A stretch of 64,000 nt of DNA from Podospora bellae-mahoneyi (lineage: Eukaryota; Ascomycota; Sordariomycetes; Sordariales; Podosporaceae), in NCBI RefSeq assembly GCF_035222275.1, contig NC_085881.1, positions 1,426,001 through 1,490,000 on the forward strand. Reading direction: 5' to 3'. A model generated the notes under the pieces. It searched no databases and was not told where the DNA came from. It worked only from the letters and a program-made list of their open reading frames with translations. The position numbers were made by a program, and so were the translations under genes. Below, piece by piece: positions 12,301-23,430 of this stretch (its first letter is position 1; the number at the start of each line of letters is the position of its first letter).

Positions 12301-13497
12301 TCAAATATTTGGGCTAGGCACAAAACCTTCCCTGCCACTCCTGTGCTCCTCCCTCGTCTCGGGGTTGTACCTGTCCTCTCCCGCTCCCATCACCGCCCCG
12401 ACAATAAACTGCACCGCATCCTTGACCATCTCGCTGCTGAACTCGTGGCCCACCCCAGGGTAAATCCTATCATCAACCCAGAATCGCTGTTCCTTATCGA
12501 ACGATGGGGACGGAGGGTTCACTGCCGCGGATTTGAGCCAGTTCATGAAGGGTTCTGAACACCTGGGTGGTACCAACTTGTCCACTCCGCCTGAGCAGAC
12601 AAGTAGCTTCTTTCCTTGGAGGCGTTCATAAAGGATGGTTTGCCGGATGAGCTCCTGCCTCGTCTGCTGCGGCTGGTCGGGGACAGGATGCGGGCCGAAG
12701 AGGATAGCTTTGGGGTCGTACTGATTGCATGCCTTGATCAAGCTCGGAGGGAAATCCCTACTCCCCAGAAAACTCGCCCCGTCATCCTGAGCAGAGTACG
12801 TACTCAGCTTTGACAACCTCGCCCGATCGCTCATCAAGTCTGCACACACATCCCTTGTCAGCATACCTCTCAGAATCGCAGAATGGATGGGGGGAAACAT
12901 ACTCATAAAATCCGGACACCCAATCACACAAACCCCCGCCCTCACCCTCCTATCCGCAAACATCAGCTCCCAAACACTATGCCCCCCCAAACTAACCCCC
13001 AACCCCAGATGCTGATCCACCCTCTTCTCCCCCCTCGGCCACAAGCACCCCTCCACAACGTCAATCAATAACCCCTGATCCACCACCATCCCCCTTATCC
13101 CACCAAACATATCCACCGCATGATTCTCGTTCCCCTCCCTCCAGCTCCCATTTACCCTGTCATCCACCAACCTCGTCCCGTGATTCCTCTGGTCATACGC
13201 AATGGCTATCAACCCCCTCCTCTCCGTTTGGGGTGTATTATGGGGGGAATGCGTATTCTGATGATGAGAAAAACTGTTCCAAGCAGCGATACAACGAGAG
13301 GCGATATCCCTCATCGACTCCTTATTCCTTGTGCGCTGGTGGTGAAGCCAGAGGATGGAGACATGGTGCACAGAGGGAGAGAGCTCGGCCAGGCCGTAGA
13401 TGTCGACTTGAAGGCCGGTGATGGGGCGGGTGGTGACTGAGATGAAGGGGCAGGGCGGCAAGCCGGACGTGTTCTGGTTCCCGGAGTTGTTGGACAT
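12301..13497 (-). CDS. Alpha/beta hydrolase-fold protein
   Basis: This single-exon gene codes for 398 aa. The ATG at 13497 was chosen because it opens the frame with MSNNSGNQ. The nucleophile elbow GVSLGGH places the likely catalytic serine at residue 169. YDQRNHG lies upstream near 101-107. SGGVDKLVPPRCSE and PGVGHEFSSEM near the C terminus offer plausible Asp and His partners, completing a triad like that of S9 or esterase-type hydrolases. There is no signal peptide, so it is probably intracellular. The substrate cannot be told from the sequence. The N-terminal part (about 50-95) is loop-like and His/Asn-rich. It converges tail to tail with the DUF218 gene. Confidence 0.82.
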   Translation of the reverse strand: MSNNSGNQNTSGLPPCPFISVTTRPITGLQVDIYGLAELSPSVHHVSILWLHHQRTRNKESMRDIASRCIAAWNSFSHHQNTHSPHNTPQTERRGLIAIAYDQRNHGTRLVDDRVNGSWREGNENHAVDMFGGIRGMVVDQGLLIDVVEGCLWPRGEKRVDQHLGLGVSLGGHSVWELMFADRRVRAGVCVIGCPDFMSMFPPIHSAILRGMLTRDVCADLMSDRARLSKLSTYSAQDDGASFLGSRDFPPSLIKACNQYDPKAILFGPHPVPDQPQQTRQELIRQTILYERLQGKKLLVCSGGVDKLVPPRCSEPFMNWLKSAAVNPPSPSFDKEQRFWVDDRIYPGVGHEFSSEMVKDAVQFIVGAVMGAGEDRYNPETREEHRSGREGFVPSPNI

Positions 13498-15268
13498 CTT
13501 CGAGGCTGTTGTCTCACGTGAACAGGATATCGTAGGGATTATGAGATGGGGTGGGATGGTGTAAAAAAATAAGAAAAATAAAAGGGGGATGTAAGACAGG
13601 GGAAGACGCGTGTAACAACTCTCGATTGAATGAGAAGGGATGTACTAATAATAAGCTTTTGGCGGGTTTATTGTTTATGTGAGTTCCTCATCCTGCATGG
13701 GATGAACGAACGAACGGTCGGGTCGTCGTCAATGAACAAACTACCTCGGCGCTACGGGTAACGATAAGAATTGCTCCCGATAATAATGTTATTTCCTACC
13801 CCGCGTTTTTCCAACTTCTTACCTACCTTTGTGGGGCCCAACAAACTGGCCGGGTGGACCCTCCTCTTCCCACTTGGTTCCCGGGCCGAGTTCGATTCCG
13901 CCCCCGACGACGTAGATCGTAAGATCCCATCTTCTTGAACTGACAACACGACCAAATACGGCCATGCTAATTTTACACTTCTTTCTCGCCCTATTCTCCA
14001 AAATCTGTAAAAAACAAGAAAAAAAAACTCACCAGTCAGCCTTAGAGTGGCAATATCATCTGATCCAATACACGCATGGCTCTTCTGCCTGTTGGAAAGA
14101 CACTCACAAGAAAAGATTTATCAGCCCGTCAGAGTCACACGGGCCATCCGTCAGTCAGTTGCAGTCATCAGCACAAGTCCTCAACATACCTACCTACCTA
14201 CCTATCTATCTACCTAGCCTTAGCCACCAACCCCTTCATGCCTCAGGCATATCTACATCTCTAGTTCCCCCCTTCCCAAAAAGATCTGCAGTTCCCGTGC
14301 CCCTGGAACGGCGCGCGCTGCAGGCAGGCAGCAGGGATCACCATTCACACATCTTCTGCTCAAGAACAGGGGCGTACGTCAACCCGATGATGTGGACGAC
14401 CCCGTCATTTTTAAAACAAAGCCACCCTACGCTGAAACAAAAATAACCAGCAACCTGATATGTGCATATCTTGACAAAATATTCTCACATCGTGTTGGTA
14501 CATGAGGCTATCTACCAGCGATTATCGTGTTCCATCTAGCGTCGTCCACGCTTGTGGCCAAAGAGCAATCACCACCAACAACTCCGCCTCTTTCAACCGA
14601 AAGAATACACTACTACATCCTTTTCCTCTTCCATACAGTGAACAATAAGAACAAAGCACGATTTGAAGTGCAGTACAGAAAAACAGCCCGTGACCATAGG
14701 TCCATCTGAAAAAACGCCAGTTCTCTCCGTTTAACCCCATGTAAAACCCCGTGTAAAAGTTTCCAGTCTTGTGACCGTTTCTTGCCTATCACTGCCACCC
14801 AACCAAACCCAGACGCCCTAAAAGGAACATTGTATAGACCCAGCAGGAAATGCGATGTCGCTCAAGCCATATCGTTACATTAAAAAGAAATAGCAGAAAG
14901 AGTAAACGAAAAAAGAAACAAAAAAATAAAGATGAAAAAAAAAAAGCCCAAACTCCTCCATATGCAATGCGTTCTCGTTGATGGTCGACCTGTCCGTGAC
15001 CACAAAGAGATGGGAATCGTAACCGGTAAAAATGCCCAGGCCAAACTCGAACAGCCAAGCTACTTGATAAAATAGAGCCGTGAATAAAAAAAAGAAAAAA
15101 CAAAGGGAACACAAAAGAATGATGTATGTGCTGTTCCCTCGTCTAAGCAGAATACAGATAATGCTCGTCGCCGTCGATTTGGTTGCCGTATTGATGATAG
15201 TCCAGATCAGGGTAGCCGGGCGTGGAGATGCGAGGATCGAGATAAGCTATATTGTCGTCTTCTGTTCC
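13498..15268. other. Intergenic, no gene recognised
   Basis: These 1.8 kb hold the upstream region of the hydrolase (right of 13497) and the 3' flank of the zinc-finger gene that ends at 15269. A degenerate tacc/tatc tetranucleotide run lies near 14187-14217. A-rich tracts lie around 14880-14945 and 15085-15115 and may belong to a 3' UTR. Open frames here are short, often start at non-ATG codons and show no domain. Confidence 0.55.
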
Positions 15269-16345
15269 CTAAATCAGTTGTGACGTGGCTGCAACAAGGG
15301 AACTCGCTTCCATCGGGACCGCTGCCGCCACCGCCCGCTCGGCTTCGAGTTGGTGGATCCGTGCCAGAAAGTCGGCTGTCTGCTGGTTCTGCATCTGGAC
15401 CTGCTTCTGCAGCTCCTCCTTCTCCTGCCGCAGCCTCTTGACCTCTTCCCGAAGACGTTCCGTCTCATCGTTCTGGTCGTCACGTTTGCGCTTGGCTGGA
15501 CCTAGAACGAGCGCTGTTGAGACGTGATCGCTGGCAGCATCATCTGCATCTCCTTCTGGCGACCCTCCATTCTGCGTATGCACACGCCGGAGGTGCTCGT
15601 TGAGATTTTCCTGACGAGAGAAGCCTTTGCCGGTGGCACGCTTGCAGTTTTGATGTGGACAGTTGAACGAGTTCTTGGGGCCGCCATGCTTCTGGTGGAC
15701 TTCGCGCTCATGGCGCAATAGACCACCCGAATAAGTGAAGCCTGGCAGCTTCTCACATCCTGGAGCCAGACATTTATATGGCCGGTCATGCTTGTCCATG
15801 TGCTTGCTGCAAGGGGTGTTGGTCAGTGTTTGATCGAGGTGGAGGAGAAAGTTACTGGTTTTGGCGATACAAAAAAAAAAAAAAAAAAAGGTCACTTACT
15901 TCCACTCGCATTTGCGGCTGAAGGTTCTGGTCTCCTCACCACATGACGGATATGTGCAGATGAACTTGCCCTCGTGGTTCTTTGTCTCCTCCCGATGTGG
16001 TTTTGGGATGGCCTTGCTTCGCTGAGGAGAGGTCGCAACAGGCGAGTCTTCCTTTACGGCCAGGGTGGGGGCAGGAGCTGGAGGAGCCAGGTCGAGGCTG
16101 GGGGTCTCCTCAGTCGAGACCGTCACGTCGACGAAGTTCTTGGCATCAACAAAGGGAGCGGCTTGCTCAGCAAAACTGGCGACGTGAGCGAGCTCGTTCA
16201 CCACAGCATCGTGAGTCTCAGCGAAGCGGTCGACTTCGGCAGCAGCAGCAGCATCGTGGTGCTCGTGATGCTCGTGGTGGTGCTCATCCATGGGCGGATA
16301 GTCGCTCTCATGCATGAAGTTGCGGGCCTCATATACCACGCTCAT
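15269..16345 (-). CDS. C2H2 zinc-finger protein with C-terminal coiled coil
   Basis: This is a predicted 327-aa DNA-binding protein in two exons, 15900-16345 and 15269-15806. The 93-nt intron has donor gtaagt, a long T/A tract and acceptor cag. Joining gives CEWNKHMDKH, so the first finger is split by the intron. Three C2H2 fingers follow one another: CTYPSCG with HMDKH, CLAPGCEK with GFTYSGGLLRHEREVH, and CPHQNC with NLNEHLRRVH. The N terminus is acidic and His-rich with an Ala run. After the fingers comes a basic patch PAKRKRDD, a likely nuclear signal. A heptad-like Glu/Arg/Leu helix (ERLREEVKRLRQEKEELQ) then suggests dimerisation. This arrangement is common in filamentous fungi, but I cannot assign a target pathway. 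The gene is flanked upstream by a 3.3-kb gene-poor stretch. Confidence 0.88.
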
Positions 16346-19300
16346 CTTGAATATGGGCGAGTTCGAAAGGCAAAGGTGGTGAGATAAACGGTGGGAGCAA
16401 GAGTCGAACAGGTAAAAAGATAAAAGTCGTTCGATGTCTAGGTAAGGATGGCCGCTCTCGAGCAGATAAGTAACTGATATGAAGCTACAGCTTCAACGAC
16501 TTTGGTTGGACCTGAGCAAAAGTGAGAGGTGAGGTGGTGTGCGGCAGTGATGTGGCGTGCAACAGAGGCGGGGTTATCGGTCCACACGTATTAGGGCTCG
16601 ACGCGTAATAAGGATATCGCCTCGGTCTTGGTGGTGAAGAGAGGTGGGATGTTGTCGTCGCGGGGTGTTCCTGATCAAGAAGGAAAGCGATGTGTTAATG
16701 GATTGAGGCCTGAGATGTCAGGAGAAAATTCGTCGAAGCCCAGTCGAGCTCAGGCAGAATAATGCTTGGCAAAAGGCACAGCCTGTCCCTTGCACCAGCG
16801 GGGCCACTTGGGTCGGTTTCAAAACGGAGCAGCCGGGACAACCAAGTGCCGGCGGAAGGGTACGTACTCTTGTGCACAATCAGCACGTGATCTAATCGTA
16901 GGCCCAGAGAGGCCGCCTACGCCTCGACGTCGGTTGACCTCTGGCGGATCAAACAGCTCTGAGATGCTCTCACGATTTAACAAGGTCCAGATGGAAATGC
17001 AAATTCAAGACTGCGCCTTTACAATTTCAATCTCTGGAAATACCGACCTTCACAGCCATGCGGGAAGAGGAGATGCCACCCTATTAGTATTTTTGACACC
17101 CTCTTGTCGACGCAAGTTCTCAACTTCAAACGGATGGCACCCTGGTCACTAAACATGAGGCAGCCATGGCCACCCATGAGTCACTCGCACATAACACACC
17201 TTCACAGGTCCCTGTTCTAGTGTACATGGACTGGGTGACTGGCGGCTGCAGCCTTGCTCTACTTGTCCACGGCTGCAAAAGATGGCTTCCGACTAGGAAC
17301 CGGTGGCGATCATCCGCTTGCTCTCCAGGCACTGGGCCCTCGCGCTGCAAGCTCGAGATGGGGCAACTTTGACTGGCCGGCAGTGCTCCTAATCCTCGTC
17401 AGCCTCTTCCGGATACCGGTTGTGACTTCGGAGCGATATGCGGCTGGATCAGAGGCCAGGCAGCCAAGGCAGTCTACAGCAGGGCGACTGATAAGACGAA
17501 ACAAAGATGTCCTCGTCCTCACATTTCGAGACGCCGCACAGTTGAGCAATAGCACCACCGTTTTCATTGTTCAAGGACGCCCTCCCGCAATTTCCCAGCT
17601 GTGAAGTATTGAACATCAGTTCAGCTTCACCTGCTCACCATCCTGGGTGTCCTCAACATGGAGTGTCAAGACTATGGATTGCGTCAGGCCTCTCAGGCAC
17701 CTGTCACACGACTTGTGAGCCCAACTTCCGCGCATGGCATGGCATCGGAAGTGTGAATTCAGAGTTTGGGCTGTGAAGCTCGCGGAAATCCCGGACAGTC
17801 TCAGTCACCGAGGGCCTCGTTTCAGAGCGACGCGAATTCCAACTGGTTACCGAAGAATCCTTAGGCCATGTGTTGGTGCGTATGGCATTCTGAGATCCTT
17901 CTGGAAAACAGCACAGCCATGATATCCTCGATATGTGACATTGCCAACCATTTACGATGAGTGCTGTGGGGCTCGTTGGTGCCAACTTGGAGCCTCACCA
18001 CGCCCAGCGACGGTGTTGGATATGCTTATCAAAACGTCCAACTCGACGCTCCGGTATGCCTCTTCAGACTCGGTTCAATATTGGGTGCACTGCCGGTCAC
18101 AGTAATGCCATTTCGAGGAAAATCGGCGTCGACTTTTGGCGCCGAGTGACTCAGCCCTACCCAACCATCGTCACACACCGGCAGTTTTGGAGAGCTCGAG
18201 GGGGTTGGTGATGGAAGGTTTCGGACTGGTTGCCTTCACACCGCACAGTCCGCATGCTGAGCGAGAGAACGGAAGGTAGGTGAACGAGACAAGTCTTATC
18301 CTGCAAGGCGCATGCTTCCCCGGGCCCATCGTGGGCATGGTCGCCTCGGGGTCAGTCTTACCTTACCTTACCCACGTCTGCCTGGTCAAGGTGGGACTGA
18401 GTAAACAGCTCTACAGTCGTCATACCAGTCGTCACAGTGCACACCAATGTGTACAGCACACCACTGTCACGCTAGGTAACCCTCTCCGTGCTCTGCAGTG
18501 TCATCCGTCGTTGCTGTTGTCGTCTGCAGGACGTCGTCTACAAGAGCTGTTGAGTTCTCTAGGCAAGCGGTCCATCAGTCAGGTTCCCAGCCCCCCTTCA
18601 TCAAGGCGAAGCTCTCACTGCGGACACTGTGCAGGGAGGTTGGAAGGTTGAAAACACCCGACCTGTGGAACCATGGAGTATTCCCCGGTTGCCCAACATC
18701 ACACCAAGACGATTCTTATAGGGCCGAAGGTGACACGAAATACAGGATAATTTGCCTTACTGCGGGGAGTCACTGTCCTTTAACTATTCTAACCTGATGA
18801 AACGCCAAAGTCAGGTATACAGCTCGCCTTGCCTTATCATGAGGCTCATGTTCATCTATTCACACCCGTGGCAAGGTAAGCATGGCGCCTTGCAATAAGG
18901 CGCGAGGCGTTCAACTCTTTCCAGAAAGATGTCGACCTAAAATAGATGTCGAGGAGATGACTAGACCTTTTGCGCAACCGGTGGTGGTTGTTTTGCCCAC
19001 TATATGTATGTATGTCTAAGGCTCAAGGCTGTACATGTCAGGCAGTCCCACCGAGCAGACAACGAATGAAATTTTGTATCTCGGGCCAAGCCTTTTGTCT
19101 CATGCATGCACTGCTGTAGCCTCCCCCACGGGGTAAGAATGACTGTTTAGGATGCTGACAAAAAGTCATCGGCCGGCTTGCGGAGACGGGGAAACGGACG
19201 GATGTGGTCGTTTCAGTACCGGCCCGATCCTGGGGGGTGGTTGGCCAAGACTTCGAGAAGGGTTGATACACGTCAGAGTGGGTTGATGAGTAAGGAGAGG

Positions 19301-19673
19301 GTCACGATGGCAGGCTTACGGCAGGTTATGTTCGTGGTAGTCTGCGGGTTTGGCTTGGCTGTCATGTCTACCATGGTTGGCAGTCATGTAGGATCGGATC
19401 ATATCATGGGGTTGAGGCTTTGGGATTGGCCGTGAGGATATGGTGTTTAGTTAGGTACTTGTGTCTTCCCCGCTTGTGATACTGAAGATGTGGTGAGATG
19501 CGGGGAAGGTTAAATAGGAGTGGTGATATTCTCCGATTGTATATCTTGTACAAACATCCGATGGTAGAAGTTTCACAAGACTTTCTGAACATTGTCTATC
19601 CTCTGCGCTGCCTAAATTATACACCTGGATACTAACCTGGACTTGTTGTGAGATAACCAAACACCAATCCAAC
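16346..19673. other. Long gene-poor intergenic stretch
   Basis: These 3.3 kb separate the divergent zinc-finger and ACC deaminase genes. I see no convincing coding frame, tRNA or mobile element. The longest frames (about 90-130 codons) show no family resemblance and conflict with each other. Base composition is not AT-rich, so it does not look like heavily RIP-mutated repeat DNA. A 42-codon ATG frame at 19307-19435 would code for a small hydrophobic peptide but has little support. Promoters of both neighbours must lie here, and unannotated non-coding transcripts are possible. Confidence 0.55.
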
Positions 19674-20843
19674 ATGACGGACGTGGTCAAGCTCCCTGAA
19701 CCCTTTGCTTCCAGTACGTAAAACTCTCACCCCTTCATCACATTTCCTTCCCACTCCCCCATAACGCTCACCCATTCGTCTGTTCACCCCAATTAACTCG
19801 GCTTTTTTTTTTCTTTCCTCCTCCAAGTCCCCCGAACTCCCCTCACCCTCGGCCCCTCCCCAATCCACCCCCTCCCCCGCCTCTCCTCCCATCTCGGGGG
19901 CAAAGTAAACATCTACGCCAAACGCGAAGACGTCAACTCTGCCCTCGCCTTTGGCGGGAACAAGACCCGCAAACTGGAGTACCTCCTCCCCGAAGCCCTC
20001 TCCCAAGGCTGCGACACACTCATCTCCATCGGCGGCATCCAATCCAACCACACCCGCCAAGTCACCGCCGCCGCCGCCTCCCTCGGCTTGAACGTCTCCC
20101 TCATCCAAGAAGACTGGGTCCCCGGATGGGAAGATGCGTCGTATGAAAAAGTCGGGAATATACAACTGTCCCGTCTGATGGGCGCAGATGTCCACGTGAT
20201 AAAAACAGAGAATTTCGGGATTGGGCACAAGGAGAGCCTGCAAAAATTGAGGAGGAAGCTGGAGGGGGAGGGGAGGAGGGTGTACTACATCCCGGCGGGG
20301 GCGTCTGACCATCCCTTGGGGGGGTTAGGTTTTGCGAGGTGGGTTTGGGAGCTGGAACAGCAGGAAAGGGAGATGGGGGTGTGGTTTGGGACGTTGGTGG
20401 TTTGTGCTGTGACTGGGAGTACACTGGCGGGGGTTATTGCGGGGGTTAAGCATCAGGAGTTGAAAGGGGGAGGGAGAAAGAGGAGGGTGGTTGGGATTGA
20501 TGCGAGTGCTAGGCCTAAGGAGACGTTTGAGCAGGTGTTGCGGATAGCGAGGCAGACGGGGGTGAAACTGGGGCTGGAGGAGGGGGATATCAACGAGGGG
20601 GATGTGACACTGGATGAGAGGTTTCATGGGGGGGTTTATGGTGTTCCGGACGGGAGGACGGTGGAGGCGATCAAGCTTGGGGCCGGGCTGGAGGGGTTTA
20701 TCACTGATCCTGTTTATGAGGGGAAGAGTTTGGCGGGTTTGATTGGGATGGTGAAGGGGGGGGAGATACGAGAGGGGGAGAATGTGTTGTTTGCGCATTT
20801 GGGGGGTCAGGTTGCGTTGAGTGCTTATGGGGATATGGTTTAG
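19674..20843 (+). CDS. acdS: 1-aminocyclopropane-1-carboxylate (ACC) deaminase
   Basis: This PLP enzyme (351 aa) splits ACC, the plant ethylene precursor, into 2-oxobutyrate and ammonia. Exons are 19674-19713 and 19828-20843, with a 114-nt intron. The PLP lysine lies in GGNKTRKLEYL (Lys59) and the Ser nucleophile region in GGIQSNHTRQV (Ser86). Tyr284 (GGVYGVPDG), Tyr310-Glu311 (DPVYEGKS) and Leu338 (AHLGGQ) match the residues that distinguish true ACC deaminases from D-cysteine desulfhydrases in the Pseudomonas enzyme (Tyr268, Tyr294, Glu295, Leu322), all with the same offset of 16. Activity as an ACC deaminase is therefore well supported. No targeting signal is seen. The next gene is a Dal5-like transporter in the same direction, so a shared role in nitrogen scavenging is possible. 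Fungal acdS genes are widely considered ancient transfers from bacteria. Codon endings switch from C to G/T around 20150. Confidence 0.93.
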
Positions 20844-21665
20844 GGGGAGTGCCGTAGAATGGAATGAGATGGGACAGAGAAGACTTGAGGTTTGAAGCAA
20901 GACCGGGGTTTCACATGCTTTGTGATTCTCATGAAATTGAGCGTTTGCATGAAGCTGGGAGATAGTCAAAGATATATATATGTGCCCGAAAGCTGAAGCT
21001 GTCGTGTCACCACCTCCTCGCTCAAGAATGATATTATGCCCAGACAAAGCCAATCCGCGGCCAGCTGCGGCCCTCACACCATGGAAATTGATATTCGGCT
21101 GTCACTTCCCCGTCCAGAAGCTGAAGAGCAACCCCCCACACTCCCACCTCTCCCACTCGCTGTGTCTTTGGTTGGATTTTCCTGCGGCTTGACTTACATA
21201 ACCGAATGGCAACTTCCGCGGGTGTGATGGGAAACTTTTGGCCTGGAACAAGCCTGATGTGGTTCAAAGCCCTGGAACTGTGGATTTTCCTCTGATGGTC
21301 CAGACTCTAGTTCGCTGTGGCTTCGGAGACGACGTGGAGTGATTGGACTCAACAAGTCGAAAAAGGTTGTCAGGGTTATTCTCGGCCCCGGCTTCTTGGG
21401 ATGTCGGCCCGCTTTTTTTATCACGCACACCTGCACCCATAAGTTCGGGACCATCTCGACTTTTTTTTTTCTGATTCCCTTCTGACTCTATTGTTTTCGT
21501 CTCTTGTCCAATATTTCTCCTTTTGACTCTTGTCGTCCTGATATCGTCACAGGAAACGACAAAGACATTCAATACCACCACCACCACCACCACCACCACC
21601 ACCAACACCACCCCCATCAAACCCCTCCAACCCCCACCATCACCATCTGCTTAACCCAACCACCC
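20844..21665. promoter_or_regulatory. Intergenic: promoter/leader of the transporter
   Basis: These 0.8 kb lie between two genes on the same strand. No gene is visible. A CAC/ACC trinucleotide run sits at about 21577-21611, just upstream of the transporter start, in a C- and A-rich leader typical of fungal 5' UTRs. A short ta run (atatatata) lies near 20973. Confidence 0.6.
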
Positions 21666-22786
21666 ATGACATCCCACGATCCAGACCCGCCTTCTCCCCC
21701 CGCCGACCTCAAGGGTGGTTTGGGCGGCACAGGTCACATCAACATCGCCTCTCCTGCTCAAGAACCCATCCAAGACTACCCCATTGAGCGGGTAGAGCAG
21801 GTGTACCGGTACGTCTTCCCCTTCTGCCCATCGCTACCTCTCCTCGCTGACCTCCTTCTTCCCCAGCAAACTCGACCTCCGCATCATCCCCGCCTTCTGG
21901 GTCCTCTACTTCCTCAACTCCGCCATCCGCTCCAACATCGGCATAGCCCAAACAATGAACGCCTCCGTCAAGCACGACCTCGTCTCAGTCCTCGGGCTCA
22001 CCCCCAAAGACGTCTCCACCGCCCTGGCACTCTTTTATGTCTCCTACGTGCTGTTTGACCTCCCCTCCAATCTCATCATGAGCCGTCTCTCCCCTCGGGT
22101 CTGGATGGCGCGTATTGTCATTGCTGTCGGTACCATCGGGACGTGCTTCACAGCTGTGAACGACGCCTGGTCTCTCAAGCTGTTGAGGTTTCTGCTGGGT
22201 GTGGTGATTGCGGGCATGTGGCCTGGTATGGCGTATTATCTCACCTTGTTCTACCCACCGAGCAGAACGGGCAAGAGGATCGGGATGTATTTCACCGCTG
22301 CGCAGGTTTCTGCCGCGGTGGTTGGGTTGGTGTCGGCGGGGTTCCAGCAGATGGATGGGTTGGGGGGGTTGGTGGGTTTTAGGTGGATGTTTTTGATTTA
22401 TGGGTTGTTGGGGGTGATGTTGGGGGTTGGGTTGCTGTGGTGGTTGCCTGACCGGCCTTTGGCTCCGGGGGAGGTGAGGGAGAAGAGTTGGTGGGTGAAG
22501 TGGTTGCCGCCGAGTCCGGAGGCGCTGACGGGGGAGGATGCGATGGTGCATTATCATGATTTGAGGAGGGTGTATCACGCCAGGCCGTGGACGTTGAAGG
22601 ATCTGTGGTTTGTGTTGTTGGACTGGCGGTTGTGGCCGTTGGTGTTGATGTACTTTGGGGTTGTCGGGGTGGGTATTGGAACGCAGTTGTACGGGAGCGT
22701 GATTATTGCTTCGATCAACTCGAACTTTACGGGGGTGCAGGTTAGCTTGTTGTTTGCGCCTATTTGGATTGTAGGTTTCTTTCCTT

Positions 22787-22824
<38 letters not shown>

Positions 22825-23430
22825 GAAGAGACGAGATTGAGAAACGTCGTACTAACACAGGCACAGATGGACTTGATCGCTATTCTCCTCATCACCCCTA
22901 TTTCGGATCGGTTCCACAAGTACCGCCCCCTTTTCTTCTCGGCGGCCGTTTGTGTTCAGATCGCCGGGCTGCTCACTGTCACCTTTGCTTTGGACAACCA
23001 ATGGGGCAGATACGGCGGTTTGTTGCTCATCGGATTTGGCCTCGGTCCCACGGTTCCCATTTGCATGGCCTGGACCAACGAGATCTTCCAGAAGCGTCAC
23101 CGCGAAGTTGGTGTTGCTACTGCTTCCGCCTTGGTATCTGGCCTGGGCAACCTTGGAAGCATTGTCACGACATACGCATTGTACACTGGCTGGCCCGAGG
23201 ACGCGGCCCCGGGACGGTACCGCTACCGCAACAGCAACTTTGTCATGATTGGTATTCTCTGCATGAGTATCGCCAGCAGCTTCGTCATGATTGCTCTGCT
23301 CAAGGTCTTTGGCAATGAGCCCAGCAACAAGATTGTTGGTAGTGACGGCAACGACTCTGGAGAGGAGATTTTGGATGGTGCTGCTCGTCGTGAGGTGCAC
23401 CAGCGCGGTTTCAGCCGCTTGATCAAATAA
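21666..23430 (+). CDS. MFS transporter, allantoate permease (Dal5)-like anion:cation symporter
   Basis: This is a plasma-membrane carrier of 536 aa in three exons: 21666-21808, 21867-22770 and 22867-23430. The N terminus is polar. RKLDLRIIPAFWVLYFLNSA opens the first membrane helix, and GIAQTMNASVKHDL, PSNLIMSRLSP and LRFLLGVVIAGMWPGM are typical of the Dal5/Tna1/Vht1 group. This group carries organic acids and vitamins such as allantoate, nicotinate or biotin. About twelve hydrophobic segments can be counted, with a central cytosolic loop around RPWTLKDLWFVLLDWR. The second intron holds a run of more than 30 T, an actaac branch point and two possible acceptors (cag at 22860 and at 22866), so Ala-Gln may be present or absent at the junction. 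The substrate is unknown. Being next to ACC deaminase suggests a nitrogen compound, which is only inference. Confidence 0.9.

Noticed and set aside
13801-13905. Possible tRNA suggested by gagttcgattccg
   Set aside because: The T arm does not pair and no acceptor or anticodon stem can be fitted around it.
16695-18800. Several frames of 60-130 codons in the gene-poor stretch
   Set aside because: They overlap one another on both strands, mostly lack an ATG start, and no splice pattern joins them into a longer frame.
20325-21077. 250-codon minus-strand frame
   Set aside because: It is antisense to the 3' half of the ACC deaminase gene and its flank. The opposite strand is a clear enzyme gene.
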